A DNA stretch of 64,000 nucleotides from NCBI GenBank assembly GCA_037200445.1, contig JBBCGH010000001.1, positions 3,100,001 to 3,164,000 on the forward strand, given 5' to 3'. The stretch's first letter is position 1. Every line of letters begins with the position of its first letter. Positions 52,730 through 61,745 of the stretch are shown in pieces. The stretch comes from Alphaproteobacteria bacterium. Its GTDB lineage: Bacteria; Pseudomonadota; Alphaproteobacteria; Rhizobiales; Xanthobacteraceae. The notes beneath the pieces are model-generated. The model made no database searches, was not told where the DNA came from, and worked only from the letters and a program-made list of their open reading frames with translations. The position numbers and the translations under genes were made by a program.

Positions 52730-53743
52730 TTATTTGGGGTCCGTAGCTGACGCGGCGGTGCGCCGAGCGAGACTTCGCTTGCCGTGTGTTGCCGCGTGCC
52801 CGAGTACGGCGCGGCGCCCGGCGAGCGCCGTGTTGATGTCCAGAATCGTCTCTACCCGTTGTTTCTTGGCAAGGGCCGGATCGGCAAGATCGGCGGCGAT
52901 CAAAATGCCATGGTGGGCGAAGAAGGCGTCTACGTTGTCGAAACCGAGCGAGTTCACGGACGAAAAGCGGATCGCGTCATAAAGCTCGCGATGGGCGTGG
53001 CGGAGATGACCCGAGTAGAGCAACCCACATTCTATGTACCGGTCGAACCGCTCCAGCAGGAATCCGCACGGATCGCGGGAATAGCGAGGAAGCGTCGCGG
53101 CGAACTCCGGCCAGGGCTGCCCGCCTTCCGGCACGGGATAAAATTCAAGGCCTGATCGGGGTTCAATGACGCGGTCACTGGTCCAGTCAAGTGTTGCGCC
53201 CTGAACCAGCCTTGCCAGTTTGGCTTGGAATTCGGCGCGACGGCCAGCATCCACGTCGCCGAAGTGGGCATCAACCAAGTTCATGATGTTGCCGCACATG
53301 GCGGCGTAAAGCGTCGGGGCAACCAAGATCTGACGGCAGCGGTTTCGGCCGACCGCCTCATGAAAATAAGGGGCAGAAAAAATGTCCTTCTCACGAAAGA
53401 CTAAGTTTAGGTAACCTGCGCTTCCAGCCGCATGCTCGTCAATAGTTTCAATGATTTGTGGGCTATTTCTAACAAGACAGTCAGCATAAAGGATTATCGC
53501 ATTGCCCTGTCTCGACAAAGCCTGGAGGACCGCTACGACCTTGTCCGAGTGTGCTTCCACGGCGTCGCCCATGACGACGGTCGCATTGTGCTCACGCTGA
53601 GCCCGCATCGCTCGGGCCTCCAGTGGCTTGATGGCCTGCATGTCCGAAGCGACGGGCGCGAAGTAGCCCGTATTGTGGTCCGGTGGTTGAACGAGAGCTT
53701 TGACGGCGTCCGGAACGGGCATCACTTCGAGAAGGGATGCCAC
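52730..53743 (-). CDS. Unrecognised cytosolic protein
   Basis: A 337-residue protein starting from GTG at 53743 (ATG at 53722 is an alternative). Features include LQALSRQGNAIILYADCLVR, an unusual acidic/aromatic segment (NLVFREKDIFSAPYFHEAVG), LYAAMCGNIMNLVDAHFGDV and FDNVDAFFAHHGILIAADLA. It has no signal peptide and no known catalytic signature that I can name. It is divergent from the gene at 54075, and the two may form a functional pair in this accessory region. Confidence 0.68.
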   Translation of the reverse strand: MASLLEVMPVPDAVKALVQPPDHNTGYFAPVASDMQAIKPLEARAMRAQREHNATVVMGDAVEAHSDKVVAVLQALSRQGNAIILYADCLVRNSPQIIETIDEHAAGSAGYLNLVFREKDIFSAPYFHEAVGRNRCRQILVAPTLYAAMCGNIMNLVDAHFGDVDAGRRAEFQAKLARLVQGATLDWTSDRVIEPRSGLEFYPVPEGGQPWPEFAATLPRYSRDPCGFLLERFDRYIECGLLYSGHLRHAHRELYDAIRFSSVNSLGFDNVDAFFAHHGILIAADLADPALAKKQRVETILDINTALAGRRAVLGHAATHGKRSLARRTAASATDPK

Positions 53744-54074
53744 GGCGAGCGCTCTAGCTCGGCCGTTTGGCGGTCGCGAAGGTGTCGGAAATTGGCGACG
53801 TCATCGTCGGGGCGCCTGTGTCGTACTCGGTACCCACGCGACGGCCTTGTACCCGATTCTGATGGATCAACACCATACGAGACCAACCGCTACCATGCAG
53901 GCCAGAGAGTGGCCGGCGAACTCGCTTGACCAGCGATTTCCGATGGGGATTTTCCGTACTCTGTGCCGGGCACCCCGTCAAGAGGCCCGACCAATTCATT
54001 ATCCGGGATGATAACTGTTTCCTTAGTACGAGAACTCAGTTAGTACGCGCTGCGGATAGGGGACCGGGGGGTGT
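53744..54074. other. Divergent intergenic region
   Basis: No gene is seen. It separates the divergent genes at 52730-53743 and 54075-55052 and should contain both promoters; a GGGGGG stretch at the right end is the ribosome-binding site for the right gene. Confidence 0.4.
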
Positions 54075-55052
54075 ATGTCGGTTAAAGTTGGACGTGTGGT
54101 CGAACACGCCGCGAAGGCTCTGGGGACCCCGATCGCGAAATTTCTGGAAAACATCGAAGCCTCGGTGACTCCTCCCAACTCGCGGAGCGAATTTTCGAAA
54201 ACGATGACTCGGGACTACAAGCCCGGCTCAATTATCCGTTGCTCATGGCAATTTGCCTCAGCCGTGCTCGATTATCTTGATGAGCACCGGGACGATATCG
54301 CCGACGAACGCAGCCGTCTTTCCGCATACGACGATTGCATGTCCGTCCTGACGGACACCGTCCATCGGAACAAGCGCTACGGCTTCTTCGCCACCGACAT
54401 TCTGCCTGCCTCAGAACGAGCCAGCCAGTTTGCCGGCTCCTACGCGCTTGTGCGGCAAGAAACTGGCGAAAGAGGGCTCATACGGCAAGAGTTGCTCGTT
54501 CTGGATCACGCAGGCACTGCAGAAAGGCCCGGGCGTGCGCTTGGTACCCTAATTACGCCGGAGATCATCACACGCGGCATTTGGGCCGCATCCGACAAGA
54601 CACTCACCTATATGGGTTGGGGCCGCAGGCAAAACTACTCCATCGGGTTCGTCGCCATGGAGTTCGTGTGGCCAGATGACCGTCGCGATCTCCTTGCTGG
54701 AATTCTCTTCGGCACCTCCTCGATCGAGGGAACGCCGGTTGTGCTGCCGCTACTCGCCGTCAAACTCCCCGAAGGCGTCTCTCGCCACGCATGGCAAGCC
54801 CTTTGCGATCGTTCTGACGCCGAGCTGCGCCGCGAATTTGAGGGCTGTGGACGCTACAAGAAGCAGCCAGCCGACTTGCGGGAGATCCTCGACGGGTTCG
54901 CAATAGCGAAGGACACGCGCGTCATGACTGCGGCCGCGATGATTGCGCCACTGCGCGCTCTTGGCAAAGAACCGAGGTCATTTATACTTCCGGGAGTCCG
55001 GGAGTTCGCGGAGCGCAACGTGGTTGAACCTCCAGAACCGCCTGCGCCCTGA
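54075..55052 (+). CDS. Unrecognised protein divergent from the 337-residue gene
   Basis: A 325-residue protein; a CCGGGGGG site precedes the ATG at 54075. Segments include VVEHAAKALGTPIAKFLENI, a conserved-looking aromatic core (YKPGSIIRCSWQFASAVLDY), FFATDILPASERASQFAGSY, TLTYMGWGRRQNYSIGFVAM and LREILDGFAIAKDTRVMTAA. No signal peptide and no catalytic motif recognised. The family is unknown to me; gene length and codon usage support a real protein. Confidence 0.68.
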   Translation: MSVKVGRVVEHAAKALGTPIAKFLENIEASVTPPNSRSEFSKTMTRDYKPGSIIRCSWQFASAVLDYLDEHRDDIADERSRLSAYDDCMSVLTDTVHRNKRYGFFATDILPASERASQFAGSYALVRQETGERGLIRQELLVLDHAGTAERPGRALGTLITPEIITRGIWAASDKTLTYMGWGRRQNYSIGFVAMEFVWPDDRRDLLAGILFGTSSIEGTPVVLPLLAVKLPEGVSRHAWQALCDRSDAELRREFEGCGRYKKQPADLREILDGFAIAKDTRVMTAAAMIAPLRALGKEPRSFILPGVREFAERNVVEPPEPPAP

Positions 55053-55190
55053 CTTTTACCTCGATCTTTTCCGCCATCTCGCACGTTAGGGCCGTCCAGG
55101 CCTTCAAGCCCGGTCGTCGGAAGCACACCAGCTGGTGTTTCAAGCTTGTCCGACCGCATCCTGCCATTAGTTCGTGTAGGGAGTGGTGCT

Positions 55191-55784
55191 TTAGTCGTAT
55201 TCGAGCGTCATCTGCGCGGCTTTCCCGCGGCGCTGCCGGGCATAGGGGAAGTCCGTAGGCCGCGTTGGGCCGCCCATGGTCTTCCAAAAGTCCTCGCGGT
55301 TTTGCTCAGCGAAAATGCGCCAGCGCTCGGACCGATCCTGGAACCAGGAATCGACGTTGTCGAAGGTCGCTGGCATGGGCTCGTCGGCGAAAGCGCGGAA
55401 ACGCATCCGTGAGTGATCCGCAAAGGCGCGAAAGCGCAAGGTCTCCGCGCTGGGCGGCCCATGCAGGGCATCGGTAACGGCACGCATCGTGCGCACGCTT
55501 TCATCGGAACGTGTCCGCATCTCTGCCACGCGGGCTTCAAAGAGAGCATCAAACGGGCCGCGCGGCATGACGCCAGCGCCGCCGCCCGTCCATTGCACCA
55601 GCCCCGCGACCGCGCGCTCCTGGGCTTCGCGCAGCCGCTCCATCTGCTCGCGCAGGAGACGCTGCTGTTCGTTCATGTCCTCGTGCATCTTGAGATGCTC
55701 GCGCACCGTCTGCTCGTGCCATTGCTGGACAAGGTCGTGCTGTACACGCACGTGCGAAAGATGAAGGTCTTGGTAAGGCGACAT
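55191..55784 (-). CDS. Coiled-coil hypothetical protein
   Basis: A 197-residue protein. The N-terminal half is a long charged coiled coil (VREHLKMHEDMNEQQRLLR; EQMERLREAQERAVAGLV). A middle part contains PFDALFEARVAEMRTRSD and LRFRAFADHSRMRFRAFADE, a short internal repeat of FRAFAD. The C-terminus is aromatic (WFQDRSERWRIFAEQNRED). Function unknown; no signal peptide. Confidence 0.6.
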   Translation of the reverse strand: MSPYQDLHLSHVRVQHDLVQQWHEQTVREHLKMHEDMNEQQRLLREQMERLREAQERAVAGLVQWTGGGAGVMPRGPFDALFEARVAEMRTRSDESVRTMRAVTDALHGPPSAETLRFRAFADHSRMRFRAFADEPMPATFDNVDSWFQDRSERWRIFAEQNREDFWKTMGGPTRPTDFPYARQRRGKAAQMTLEYD

Positions 55785-55983
55785 GGCAATCGATACGAAG
55801 CAATGCCTCTATCCTACTACGGACGATGGCTGCTTTAATAGTTTCGCGAAAGGCACACGCCGTGCGGTTTTGTTAATGCGCCAAGCCCTTGGAATTCTTG
55901 AACACAGGCAGCTTGGATAGACCCCCTCCAAGCCGCGAAGAGCATCACAACGGGGGCAGTGCATCGCTACCGGTTTGACGCCG

Positions 55984-56748
55984 TTACCGATCCAGTTCCT
56001 CCAGCAGTGTGCGGCCGTATTCATCGATCGTGACGTAATCGTTCAGCAGTTGGCTGTGGAATTCGACTTGCGGCGCTTCCTCAAAGATCGAGTGGGTCAT
56101 GCCCGGCAGAAACTGACAAAGCTTCAATTGCTCGACCTTGAGCCTCTCATATTCCTGCGGGTCGCTTCGCGCCGGTTCCTCCCACTTTGCCTTCTCGAAT
56201 TCCTGGTACTTGGCTTCATTGGGCTTGGGAACGACATAGGGAGGAATGAACAGCGGTATCCGGTGCGCGAGCGAGTCCCGAAACTCAATCAGATTTTCTA
56301 GCCAATCCTTTTTCTTTTCGAGGTAATCGCGGAACTGCTGCGTGAGTGCGTTTCGCACTTTTTTCTTTCCCAAGCCGACTTCCATCGGATTGAGTTCGGT
56401 TCCATCGCTATTCCTCACGTTCTTCTCGAAGACCCAAATCCAAGCCATGTTTTCCAGACAGCCGAAGGCATTCATCGTGAACGCCTGGATCGCGATGGTC
56501 GCGTCAACAACATTGTCGCGAGCCGGAATTTCCTCTTGCTCCAGCGGCAACAGTTCATAGACCTGATCGATAGTCCGGACGAGAGTGTCCAGCCTCCTGC
56601 AGAGCCCGTGTTTGGCATGCTCCGCACCGCGCTCGCTCTTGTAGGTGCGGAGGACAAAGCGCTCCTGAAGGTCTCTGAATTGCCTGTAGACCTCTGCGTG
56701 GCCTGCATTCAATTCCGCGATACGTTCTGCCGTAAAATAGTTAGCCAT
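55984..56748 (-). CDS. Hypothetical helical protein with an HEPN-like R-x4-H motif
   Basis: A 254-residue all-helical protein starting MANYFTAERIAELNAGHAEV. The segment IEFRDSLAHRIPLF contains Arg157-Asp-Ser-Leu-Ala-His162, an R-x4-H arrangement found in HEPN ribonucleases and HEPN-like domains. An upstream helix rich in aromatic and acidic residues (AFGCLENMAWIWVFEKNVRN) fits a helical bundle. Whether it is catalytic is not known, since many similar proteins have an R-x-S-L-A-H element without RNase activity. The start at 56748 is preferred over 56787. Confidence 0.68.
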   Translation of the reverse strand: MANYFTAERIAELNAGHAEVYRQFRDLQERFVLRTYKSERGAEHAKHGLCRRLDTLVRTIDQVYELLPLEQEEIPARDNVVDATIAIQAFTMNAFGCLENMAWIWVFEKNVRNSDGTELNPMEVGLGKKKVRNALTQQFRDYLEKKKDWLENLIEFRDSLAHRIPLFIPPYVVPKPNEAKYQEFEKAKWEEPARSDPQEYERLKVEQLKLCQFLPGMTHSIFEEAPQVEFHSQLLNDYVTIDEYGRTLLEELDR

Positions 56749-56949
56749 CTTGCTGCCTTCCAAATCTACGCGCTGTGCCGGCCACACTACATTTTCGATT
56801 CAGGCCGGGCCAAGGCAAGCCGCCGCTTAAATGCGCCTTCCACGGCCAGTGATCGTACACCATCGCGCAAATGCCAGTCGCGGCTTTCTTCTTTCCAACA
56901 AAGCGCTCCGTCGAAAGCAGAGAGCGAATTTGCTAGATTGACAGTGCGG

Positions 56950-57045
56950 ACAGGCAAGCCATGCGCGGTCCGACATTCGTAAACGAATGACCGCGCGGCT
57001 CGGCAAGGGGGCAGGGCCCCCGTTGCATCCCCCTGTCTGCGTCAA
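56950..57045. other. Candidate oriT upstream of the MobC/relaxase pair
   Basis: A cluster of inverted repeats lies directly upstream of mobilization genes. An outer pair GCGCGGTC ... GACCGCGC encloses an inner CATTCGT-AA-ACGAATG (about 56964-56996). Next is GGGGGC-AGG-GCCCCC (57007-57021), and then TTGCATCCCCCTGTCTG, which resembles the YATCC-type nic region of other relaxases. Position and symmetry suggest the origin of transfer, but the nic site is not proven. Confidence 0.5.
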
Positions 57046-57073
57046 AACGCTTGACCGACCTTGAAAAGGATTC

Positions 57074-57439
57074 ATGACCGTTGCTGCCTTTGAGGCGCGC
57101 CGCTTCCGCATCACTGTCCGCCTGTCCGCCGCCGAGCACGCGCAACTGCTCACTCAAAGCCAGCGCACCGGCTTTACCCCGTCCGCCCTTATCCGCCATG
57201 CCTTGACCCACGAGAGACCGCCACGCGCAGCCCGCCGTCCTCCCGTCGAGAAGACCCGCCTTGCATCCATCCTGGCCAAGCTCGGCGAAACCGGGGAGGT
57301 GCTGCGGCAGTTGCTTGCCGCCGCGCGCGAGGCCGAGACCGTGCTCCTGATCGAGCGGGATCTGTCCCGTGCGCTGACCGAACTTGGCCTTGCCCGCAAG
57401 GCGCTCATGGCGGCGCTCGGGCGGAAGGTGCGCGCATGA
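57074..57439 (+). CDS. MobC-like relaxosome accessory protein
   Basis: A 121-residue protein with a basic N-terminus (RRFRITVRLSAAEHAQLLTQ), a ribbon-helix-helix-type helix (TGFTPSALIRHALTHE), and a long helical C-terminus (ILAKLGETGEVLRQLLAAAR). This matches MobC family proteins that help the relaxase open oriT. It is immediately downstream of the inverted-repeat cluster and overlaps the next relaxase gene by four bases (ATGA). Confidence 0.82.
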   Translation: MTVAAFEARRFRITVRLSAAEHAQLLTQSQRTGFTPSALIRHALTHERPPRAARRPPVEKTRLASILAKLGETGEVLRQLLAAAREAETVLLIERDLSRALTELGLARKALMAALGRKVRA

Positions 57440-58728
57440 TCATCAAGGGCAAATCGCGAGGCAGGGCGCTTGAACTGGCCCGGCATCTCCTGCGCACGGA
57501 CAGCAACGAGACCGTGCGGCTGTTTGAGTGCCGGGGCACCGTGGCGCGTGACGTGGAGGGCGCGTTGCGCGAGATGGAGGCGCATGGCCTGACCGCGCAT
57601 TCCGCCAGGCCGCTCTACCACGCCTCGATCAGCCCCGAGGCACACCTGCCGCTCAACGATGCCCAAATCCGCATCGCCGCCGACACGCTGGAGGCCAGGC
57701 TTGGTCTTGTGCGCCAGCCGCGCCTCATCGTGCTTCACCGCAAGAAGGGCCGCGAGCATCTGCACGTCGTCTGGTCGCGCATCGATACCGCCTGCGGGCG
57801 CGCCATCGCGGATTCCTGGAATTACCGCATGCACGAGGAAGCCGCGCGCGAGCTGGAAGCCGCCTTTGGCCACCCGGCGGTGCCTGGCATCCACACATCG
57901 CAGCGCCGCCGCCGAAAGCGGAGCCGCACGCACAAAGAGTATGAGTACCGCCAGGCCGAGCGGTCGGGCCGGCCAACCGCGAGGATCGCAGCGGAATTGA
58001 CCGCGCTATGGAAGGCGTCAGCGGATGCGCGGAGCTTTCGCAAAAAGCTCGAGGAGGAAGGTTACACCCTCGCGCGCGGAGACCGGCGCGTGTTCGTGGT
58101 GATTGATCGCGACGGCAACGCGCATTCGCTTAGCCGCCGTCTCGGCCTGCGCGCCGACGAGTTACGGGACCGGCTGCGTCCGCTGCATATGAATGGCGTG
58201 CCTTCGGTCGCGGAGGTCCGTACCGCGCGGCGAGACCGGTCCCGTCATGCCGCGACCCATGTGGCGTACCGAGCCTCCGCCCAGGAAATGACCCATCCCG
58301 CGTCGCACACCGTTGCGTCCCGGCGCGGCGTGCGTACCGATCACCGACGCGGGCCTTTGAGGCTTCCCGCGCAGCAGATCGCATGGATCAACACCGCGAT
58401 CCATCGATCAGCGCCGATCCGGCGTCAGGCCGCGCGCCGCTTCCCGATGCGCAACGCGCGTTACCATTCCGCGCGCGCAATCATCATCGCCGCGTTCGCG
58501 TCCAAATTCGCGGATGCGTTTCGTCACGCCAGAGGGAACGAGCTGGACGCGTTGCTGGCACGGTTGATGGCGGAGCGCGAGGCGGCGTTGCGAAAGCTCG
58601 CGGACGATTGCCGGGCGACAGGGCAGCGGCCTGCGCCATGGCGCGGGCGTAGGGGTCGCATGCTCCGGCGTCGTGACATTCGCAGGCGGCGCCGCTTCCT
58701 CGTGCATCTCAAACACATCGGTCGTTAA
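57436..58728 (+). CDS. Relaxase of the rhizobial MobP-like family
   Basis: A 430-residue DNA-nicking protein. The N-terminus IIKGKSRGRALELARHLLRT followed by VRLFECRG is the motif I region seen in these relaxases. The three-histidine metal site appears as HRKKGREHLHVVW (His101, His108, His110). The C-terminal 200 residues are Arg/Ala-rich and probably DNA-binding. Coupled to the MobC-like gene. It is the second relaxase in the window and belongs to a different family from that at 49633. Confidence 0.85.
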   Translation: MIIKGKSRGRALELARHLLRTDSNETVRLFECRGTVARDVEGALREMEAHGLTAHSARPLYHASISPEAHLPLNDAQIRIAADTLEARLGLVRQPRLIVLHRKKGREHLHVVWSRIDTACGRAIADSWNYRMHEEAARELEAAFGHPAVPGIHTSQRRRRKRSRTHKEYEYRQAERSGRPTARIAAELTALWKASADARSFRKKLEEEGYTLARGDRRVFVVIDRDGNAHSLSRRLGLRADELRDRLRPLHMNGVPSVAEVRTARRDRSRHAATHVAYRASAQEMTHPASHTVASRRGVRTDHRRGPLRLPAQQIAWINTAIHRSAPIRRQAARRFPMRNARYHSARAIIIAAFASKFADAFRHARGNELDALLARLMAEREAALRKLADDCRATGQRPAPWRGRRGRMLRRRDIRRRRRFLVHLKHIGR

Positions 58729-58750
58729 GGGAAAGATCGTTTGGGGGCGA

Positions 58751-58776
58751 CCCTCCCTGCGCGAGCGCAGGGAGGG
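58751..58776 (+). terminator. Hairpin downstream of the second relaxase gene
   Basis: Perfect inverted repeat CCCTCCCTGCG ... CGCAGGGAGGG with a four-base loop. It lies 23 bases after the relaxase stop; no U-tract. Confidence 0.55.
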
Positions 58777-58786
58777 CACGGCTCTA

Positions 58787-58808
58787 TCCCGCCGCAAAAG
58801 CGGCGGGA
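58787..58808 (+). terminator. Second hairpin downstream of the relaxase gene
   Basis: Perfect inverted repeat TCCCGCCGC-AAAA-GCGGCGGGA with a four-base loop, ten bases after the preceding hairpin. The two stems in series probably act as a terminator. Confidence 0.55.
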
Positions 58809-59203
58809 CGGAGCCCCGTCTTCGCCTTCGGCTACGCCGGGTCTCCGCCCACAAGGGGTAACGATCCTCGCCTATTCATCATGCGCGCGCGGACGCGCGC
58901 GTTACGCATTCATGGACGCGCAGACGCGCGCCGGCGCGCTCAGCGATGTCTTGCGTCGTGCGATGCGCTGAAGATCGCGCGCCAGAGGGGACACCCCTTC
59001 GTCGGGGCGCAAGGGCAAGACGAGTTCGCGCGGCATCCCCACGTCTCCCCACGCCTTTTCATTTTGATTTTTGCGTGGGGCCCCTCGCGCGGAGCCTCCG
59101 CGCGAACCCTTGCGCCCCGCCACCCCGAAAGATCGTCGCCATTGGCTTCAACGCGAGCGGTGCTCGCGCCGAATCCAATGGTCAATTTTTTTAGGAGGAA
59201 CCC
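58809..59203. other. GC-rich leader upstream of the second DUF2958 gene
   Basis: Non-coding, with alternating GC runs around 58880-58940. At 59036-59120 it contains blocks TCCCCACG, GGGGCCCCTCGCGCGGAGCC and CTTGCGC, mirroring the leader of the first DUF2958 gene. It ends with a T-run and the AGGAGG ribosome-binding site. Confidence 0.5.
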
Positions 59204-59563
59204 ATGTCTTTAATCACCAACGAACAACGCGAGCAGCTTCTGAAACAGGGAAAATTCAATACCTTCCGCCGGGATCGCGGCGAGTTTGAAATCGACTTCA
59301 AGCCCGTCGTGAAGCTTTTCTGCCCATGGGGCGGCGGCACGTGGCTGTTGAGCGAACTCGATCCCGACGATCCGGATATCGCTTTCGGCCTCTGCGATCT
59401 CGGCTTCGGCTTTCCCGAACTCGGAAGCGTGAGTATCGAAGAACTCGAAAGCGTCACCGGCCCGTTCGGCCTCACCATCGAGCGCGATCTGCATTTCATC
59501 GCAGTCAAATCGCTCGGGGAATATGCCGAGGAAGCCCGCGCCTTCGAACGCATCGTCAGTTGA
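59204..59563 (+). CDS. DUF2958 family protein (copy 2)
   Basis: A 119-residue protein sharing the core of the copy at 20414: DFKPVVKLFCPWGGGTWLLS, then IAFGLCDLGFGFPELGSVSI and GLTIERDLHF. The identity of the core segments indicates a paralogue carried by a related element. It starts at an ATG right after AGGAGGA. The gene is followed by the frameshifted gene at 59574. Function not known beyond association with mobile elements. Confidence 0.9.
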   Translation: MSLITNEQREQLLKQGKFNTFRRDRGEFEIDFKPVVKLFCPWGGGTWLLSELDPDDPDIAFGLCDLGFGFPELGSVSIEELESVTGPFGLTIERDLHFIAVKSLGEYAEEARAFERIVS

Positions 59564-59573
59564 GGAGGCGGCC

Positions 59574-59997
59574 ATGCGAGCGATTCAGAACATCCGCACG
59601 GAGATGCGGGAAAACTGCCTCAGCCTCGGCCGCCCGGCGACGGCCACCCAGAGCGCCGCCCGCATCACGCGGACGGCACACTTGAGGCAGCAGGCGAACG
59701 ATGACAGCGACGAGCCTCATCCGCACATCGATCCGTGGATGGAAGCCGCGTTCGAGGGCCTCATCCATGCCAGCGAGACGGGCGATCCCTTCGCGCTTGT
59801 GCCCTGTTTCATGAACGGGAAGCCAGCCGCGATCATCGCCGCCATGCGGAGCTTCGGGCGCAAGCTGCATGTCACCCCCGCTGTTCGTCGCCTGCCAGCC
59901 GTGGATGCAGTTCAGCGAGGCCCCGGACGAAGATGGCGAGGAGGACGGCGGAGGCCCCGACCGCGCCGCCACCGGCAGCCCGCCCGAACCACGGTAG
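59574..59997 (+). pseudogene. Hypothetical gene broken by one frameshift
   Basis: The reading frame starts MRAIQNIRTEMRENCLSLGR and runs through EPHPHIDPWMEAAFEGLIHA and KPAAIIAAMRSFGRKLHVTP. At the C-run near 59877 the natural continuation is in another frame (LFVACQPWMQFSEAPDEDGE, ending SPPEPR and a stop at 59997). In the original frame the translation becomes an arginine-rich random sequence. One extra C explains the break, either a true mutation or a sequencing error. The family is a small acidic-tail protein common on plasmids next to DUF2958 genes. Confidence 0.72.
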
Positions 59998-60283
59998 GTT
60001 CCGGTCATCGCGCTCGCCGCTCTGGGCTCATCCTCCAGGGCGGCGGCTTCCGGCTCTGTTGCAGCACCCGTGTCGCATCACCGGCAACACCAGGAACGAC
60101 CATCGGGCCAGAGGGAAGAGCAAATGTCCGGAGGGCAGTTGGCGAGAACGACGGGCAACGGAGGACAGGAAGAGGCGGCGGCGGAATGTGGAGGATCGTG
60201 GCGCGTAAAGCCGGAACAAGCGCACTTATGGGTTTCGTGAAAACGCTAGGTTTTCCGAGGCTTACGGCTGAGGCGGTTTTTGT

Positions 60284-61024
60284 TCAATGTCCCCGCGGGC
60301 GGCTCGCCGGAAGCATGGCCGACAGGCGCTTTTCGCGCCGCGTACACCAGACGTGGAGGACGTTGTAGAAGGCCGGGTCCGCTCGTCGCAGGTCCGCTTG
60401 AGTCAGCCCCCGGCGCACGTCGGCGCCGTAGACGCGCCGGAAAAAAGCATCGGGCTTCTCGGTCTTGTCCCGGCGGTTCCGGTATTGCTCCGGGGCGCGG
60501 CTGAACCGATAGCTCTGTGGTCGACCCTGGCGGACGTAGGCAATGCGCGCATCGACCTCCTCGCGCGCCCGTCGCAACAATCCAAGCGCCGTCTTCTTGG
60601 CCGCCCGAGAATCGAAGGCCAGGCTGTCGAGAAGCTCGCCCAACCGATCGAGGATGGCCGGAGCGTTCGGCGCAGTGCGCCCGCCCGCAAGCTTGAGCGC
60701 GATGGCCGCGACGATCAGCGTGTAGAGGTCGTTGGTCCGATCGCCGGAAGCCCGCAGCAGCCCCGCCTTCACCTCCTCCGAAAGGGCCAGGTCCGTTTTC
60801 CGTCCCTTCGGTGGGGTGAGGAAGAACCAGATCACCTCATGCATCGCCTGAGAGATCGTCTCAAGATCGCGCGCGGTCAGCGGCGAAAGCCCGGCGAGGC
60901 GGTCACGGCTTCGCAACAGCTCATCGAACAGAACGAAAGCTTGCTCGCCGATTGGAGCGATCGCAGCCGATCGCTTGGCGGGAGCCATCGACGGCTTCGG
61001 CGTCAGTGGTCGGCTTTTCGACAT
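60284..61024 (-). CDS. Hypothetical helical protein of the mobile region
   Basis: A 246-residue protein starting MSKSRPLTPKPSMAPAKRSA. It is entirely alpha-helical: EQAFVLFDELLRSRDRLAGL, ETISQAMHEVIWFFLTP, TNDLYTLIVAAIALKLAGG, AKKTALGLLRRAREEVDAR. The C-terminal basic part is rich in Arg. Helical plasmid/ICE proteins of this kind are widespread but uncharacterised. It lies convergent to the frameshifted gene and divergent from the gene at 61215. The start at 61024 is chosen over 61120 for the better N-terminus. Confidence 0.72.
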   Translation of the reverse strand: MSKSRPLTPKPSMAPAKRSAAIAPIGEQAFVLFDELLRSRDRLAGLSPLTARDLETISQAMHEVIWFFLTPPKGRKTDLALSEEVKAGLLRASGDRTNDLYTLIVAAIALKLAGGRTAPNAPAILDRLGELLDSLAFDSRAAKKTALGLLRRAREEVDARIAYVRQGRPQSYRFSRAPEQYRNRRDKTEKPDAFFRRVYGADVRRGLTQADLRRADPAFYNVLHVWCTRREKRLSAMLPASRPRGH

Positions 61025-61214
61025 CGGTAAGTGGCGCGTCGCCTGTTCACCCCAAGTCTTACACGAAATCTGGCCTATTGCCGCAGTCGGTCGACCGAAA
61101 CGACAACGCAAACGCATCAATCGCGCGCTGAAAAATTTCTTTCAACAAAACCCACGGATTGCGCGGTGAGGCCAGGTTGGAGTGAGGTTGTCGAAAACTG
61201 CAACAGGAGAAAAC

Positions 61215-61700
61215 ATGTCTGACCTCATCCGTATTGGTAAACGCCTCATCCCCATCGAGCACGTTGCGCTGATTGAACCTTACGTCCAAACGCCCGAGAC
61301 CCCCATCCGCACCAGCCGCGATTTCAAGTCGCGGATTGTGCTCCTCAACCGCGATAGCGTCCTCTCCGAAGAGGCCCCAGAGCGCATCGCCGAAGAACAC
61401 GCGTTCCGTACGCTCGCGGCGGACTGCGTCGCAACCAATCCCGCGATTCATTTCGGCGTTGAGGAATTTCAACCCGCCGAGAACTTCACCCCTTCGAAGG
61501 AGTATCTGACGCGCCTGTCCTGGTACGACCTCGACGGAAATTCGCAAAGCAAGCTCCTCCTGACGCAGCCGGAGATCGCGCTCGCGATCGCGGTTCGGGG
61601 TGATCGGGCGCCGACCGAGGAGAAGACCGACCCCAGCCCCGAGCCTGCGCGTCCGCGCCGCAAGCGGAGCGCTGTGAGCCGCGCGGCGCCGAAGAACTGA
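61215..61700 (+). CDS. Conserved hypothetical protein (mobile element cargo)
   Basis: A 161-residue protein. The N-terminus SDLIRIGKRLIPIEHVALIE is followed by RDFKSRIVLLNRDSVLSEEA and EYLTRLSWYDLDGNSQSKLL. The C-terminus is a disordered Pro/Arg tail. An AGGAGA site precedes the ATG at 61215. I do not recognise the family; the codon usage and a start with strong ribosome-binding site support a real gene. It is followed by another small gene on the same strand. Confidence 0.72.
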   Translation: MSDLIRIGKRLIPIEHVALIEPYVQTPETPIRTSRDFKSRIVLLNRDSVLSEEAPERIAEEHAFRTLAADCVATNPAIHFGVEEFQPAENFTPSKEYLTRLSWYDLDGNSQSKLLLTQPEIALAIAVRGDRAPTEEKTDPSPEPARPRRKRSAVSRAAPKN

Positions 61701-61745
61701 ACTGCCGCCAGCGCCCCTCGTAAACACCCATCGAAAGCGGCAGCG

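Noticed and set aside
55809-55964. Short minus-strand ORF starting MHCPRCDALRG with a CxxC and CxC pattern, possibly a small zinc ribbon.
   Set aside because: Too short, with no ribosome-binding site or further support; the cysteines could be chance.
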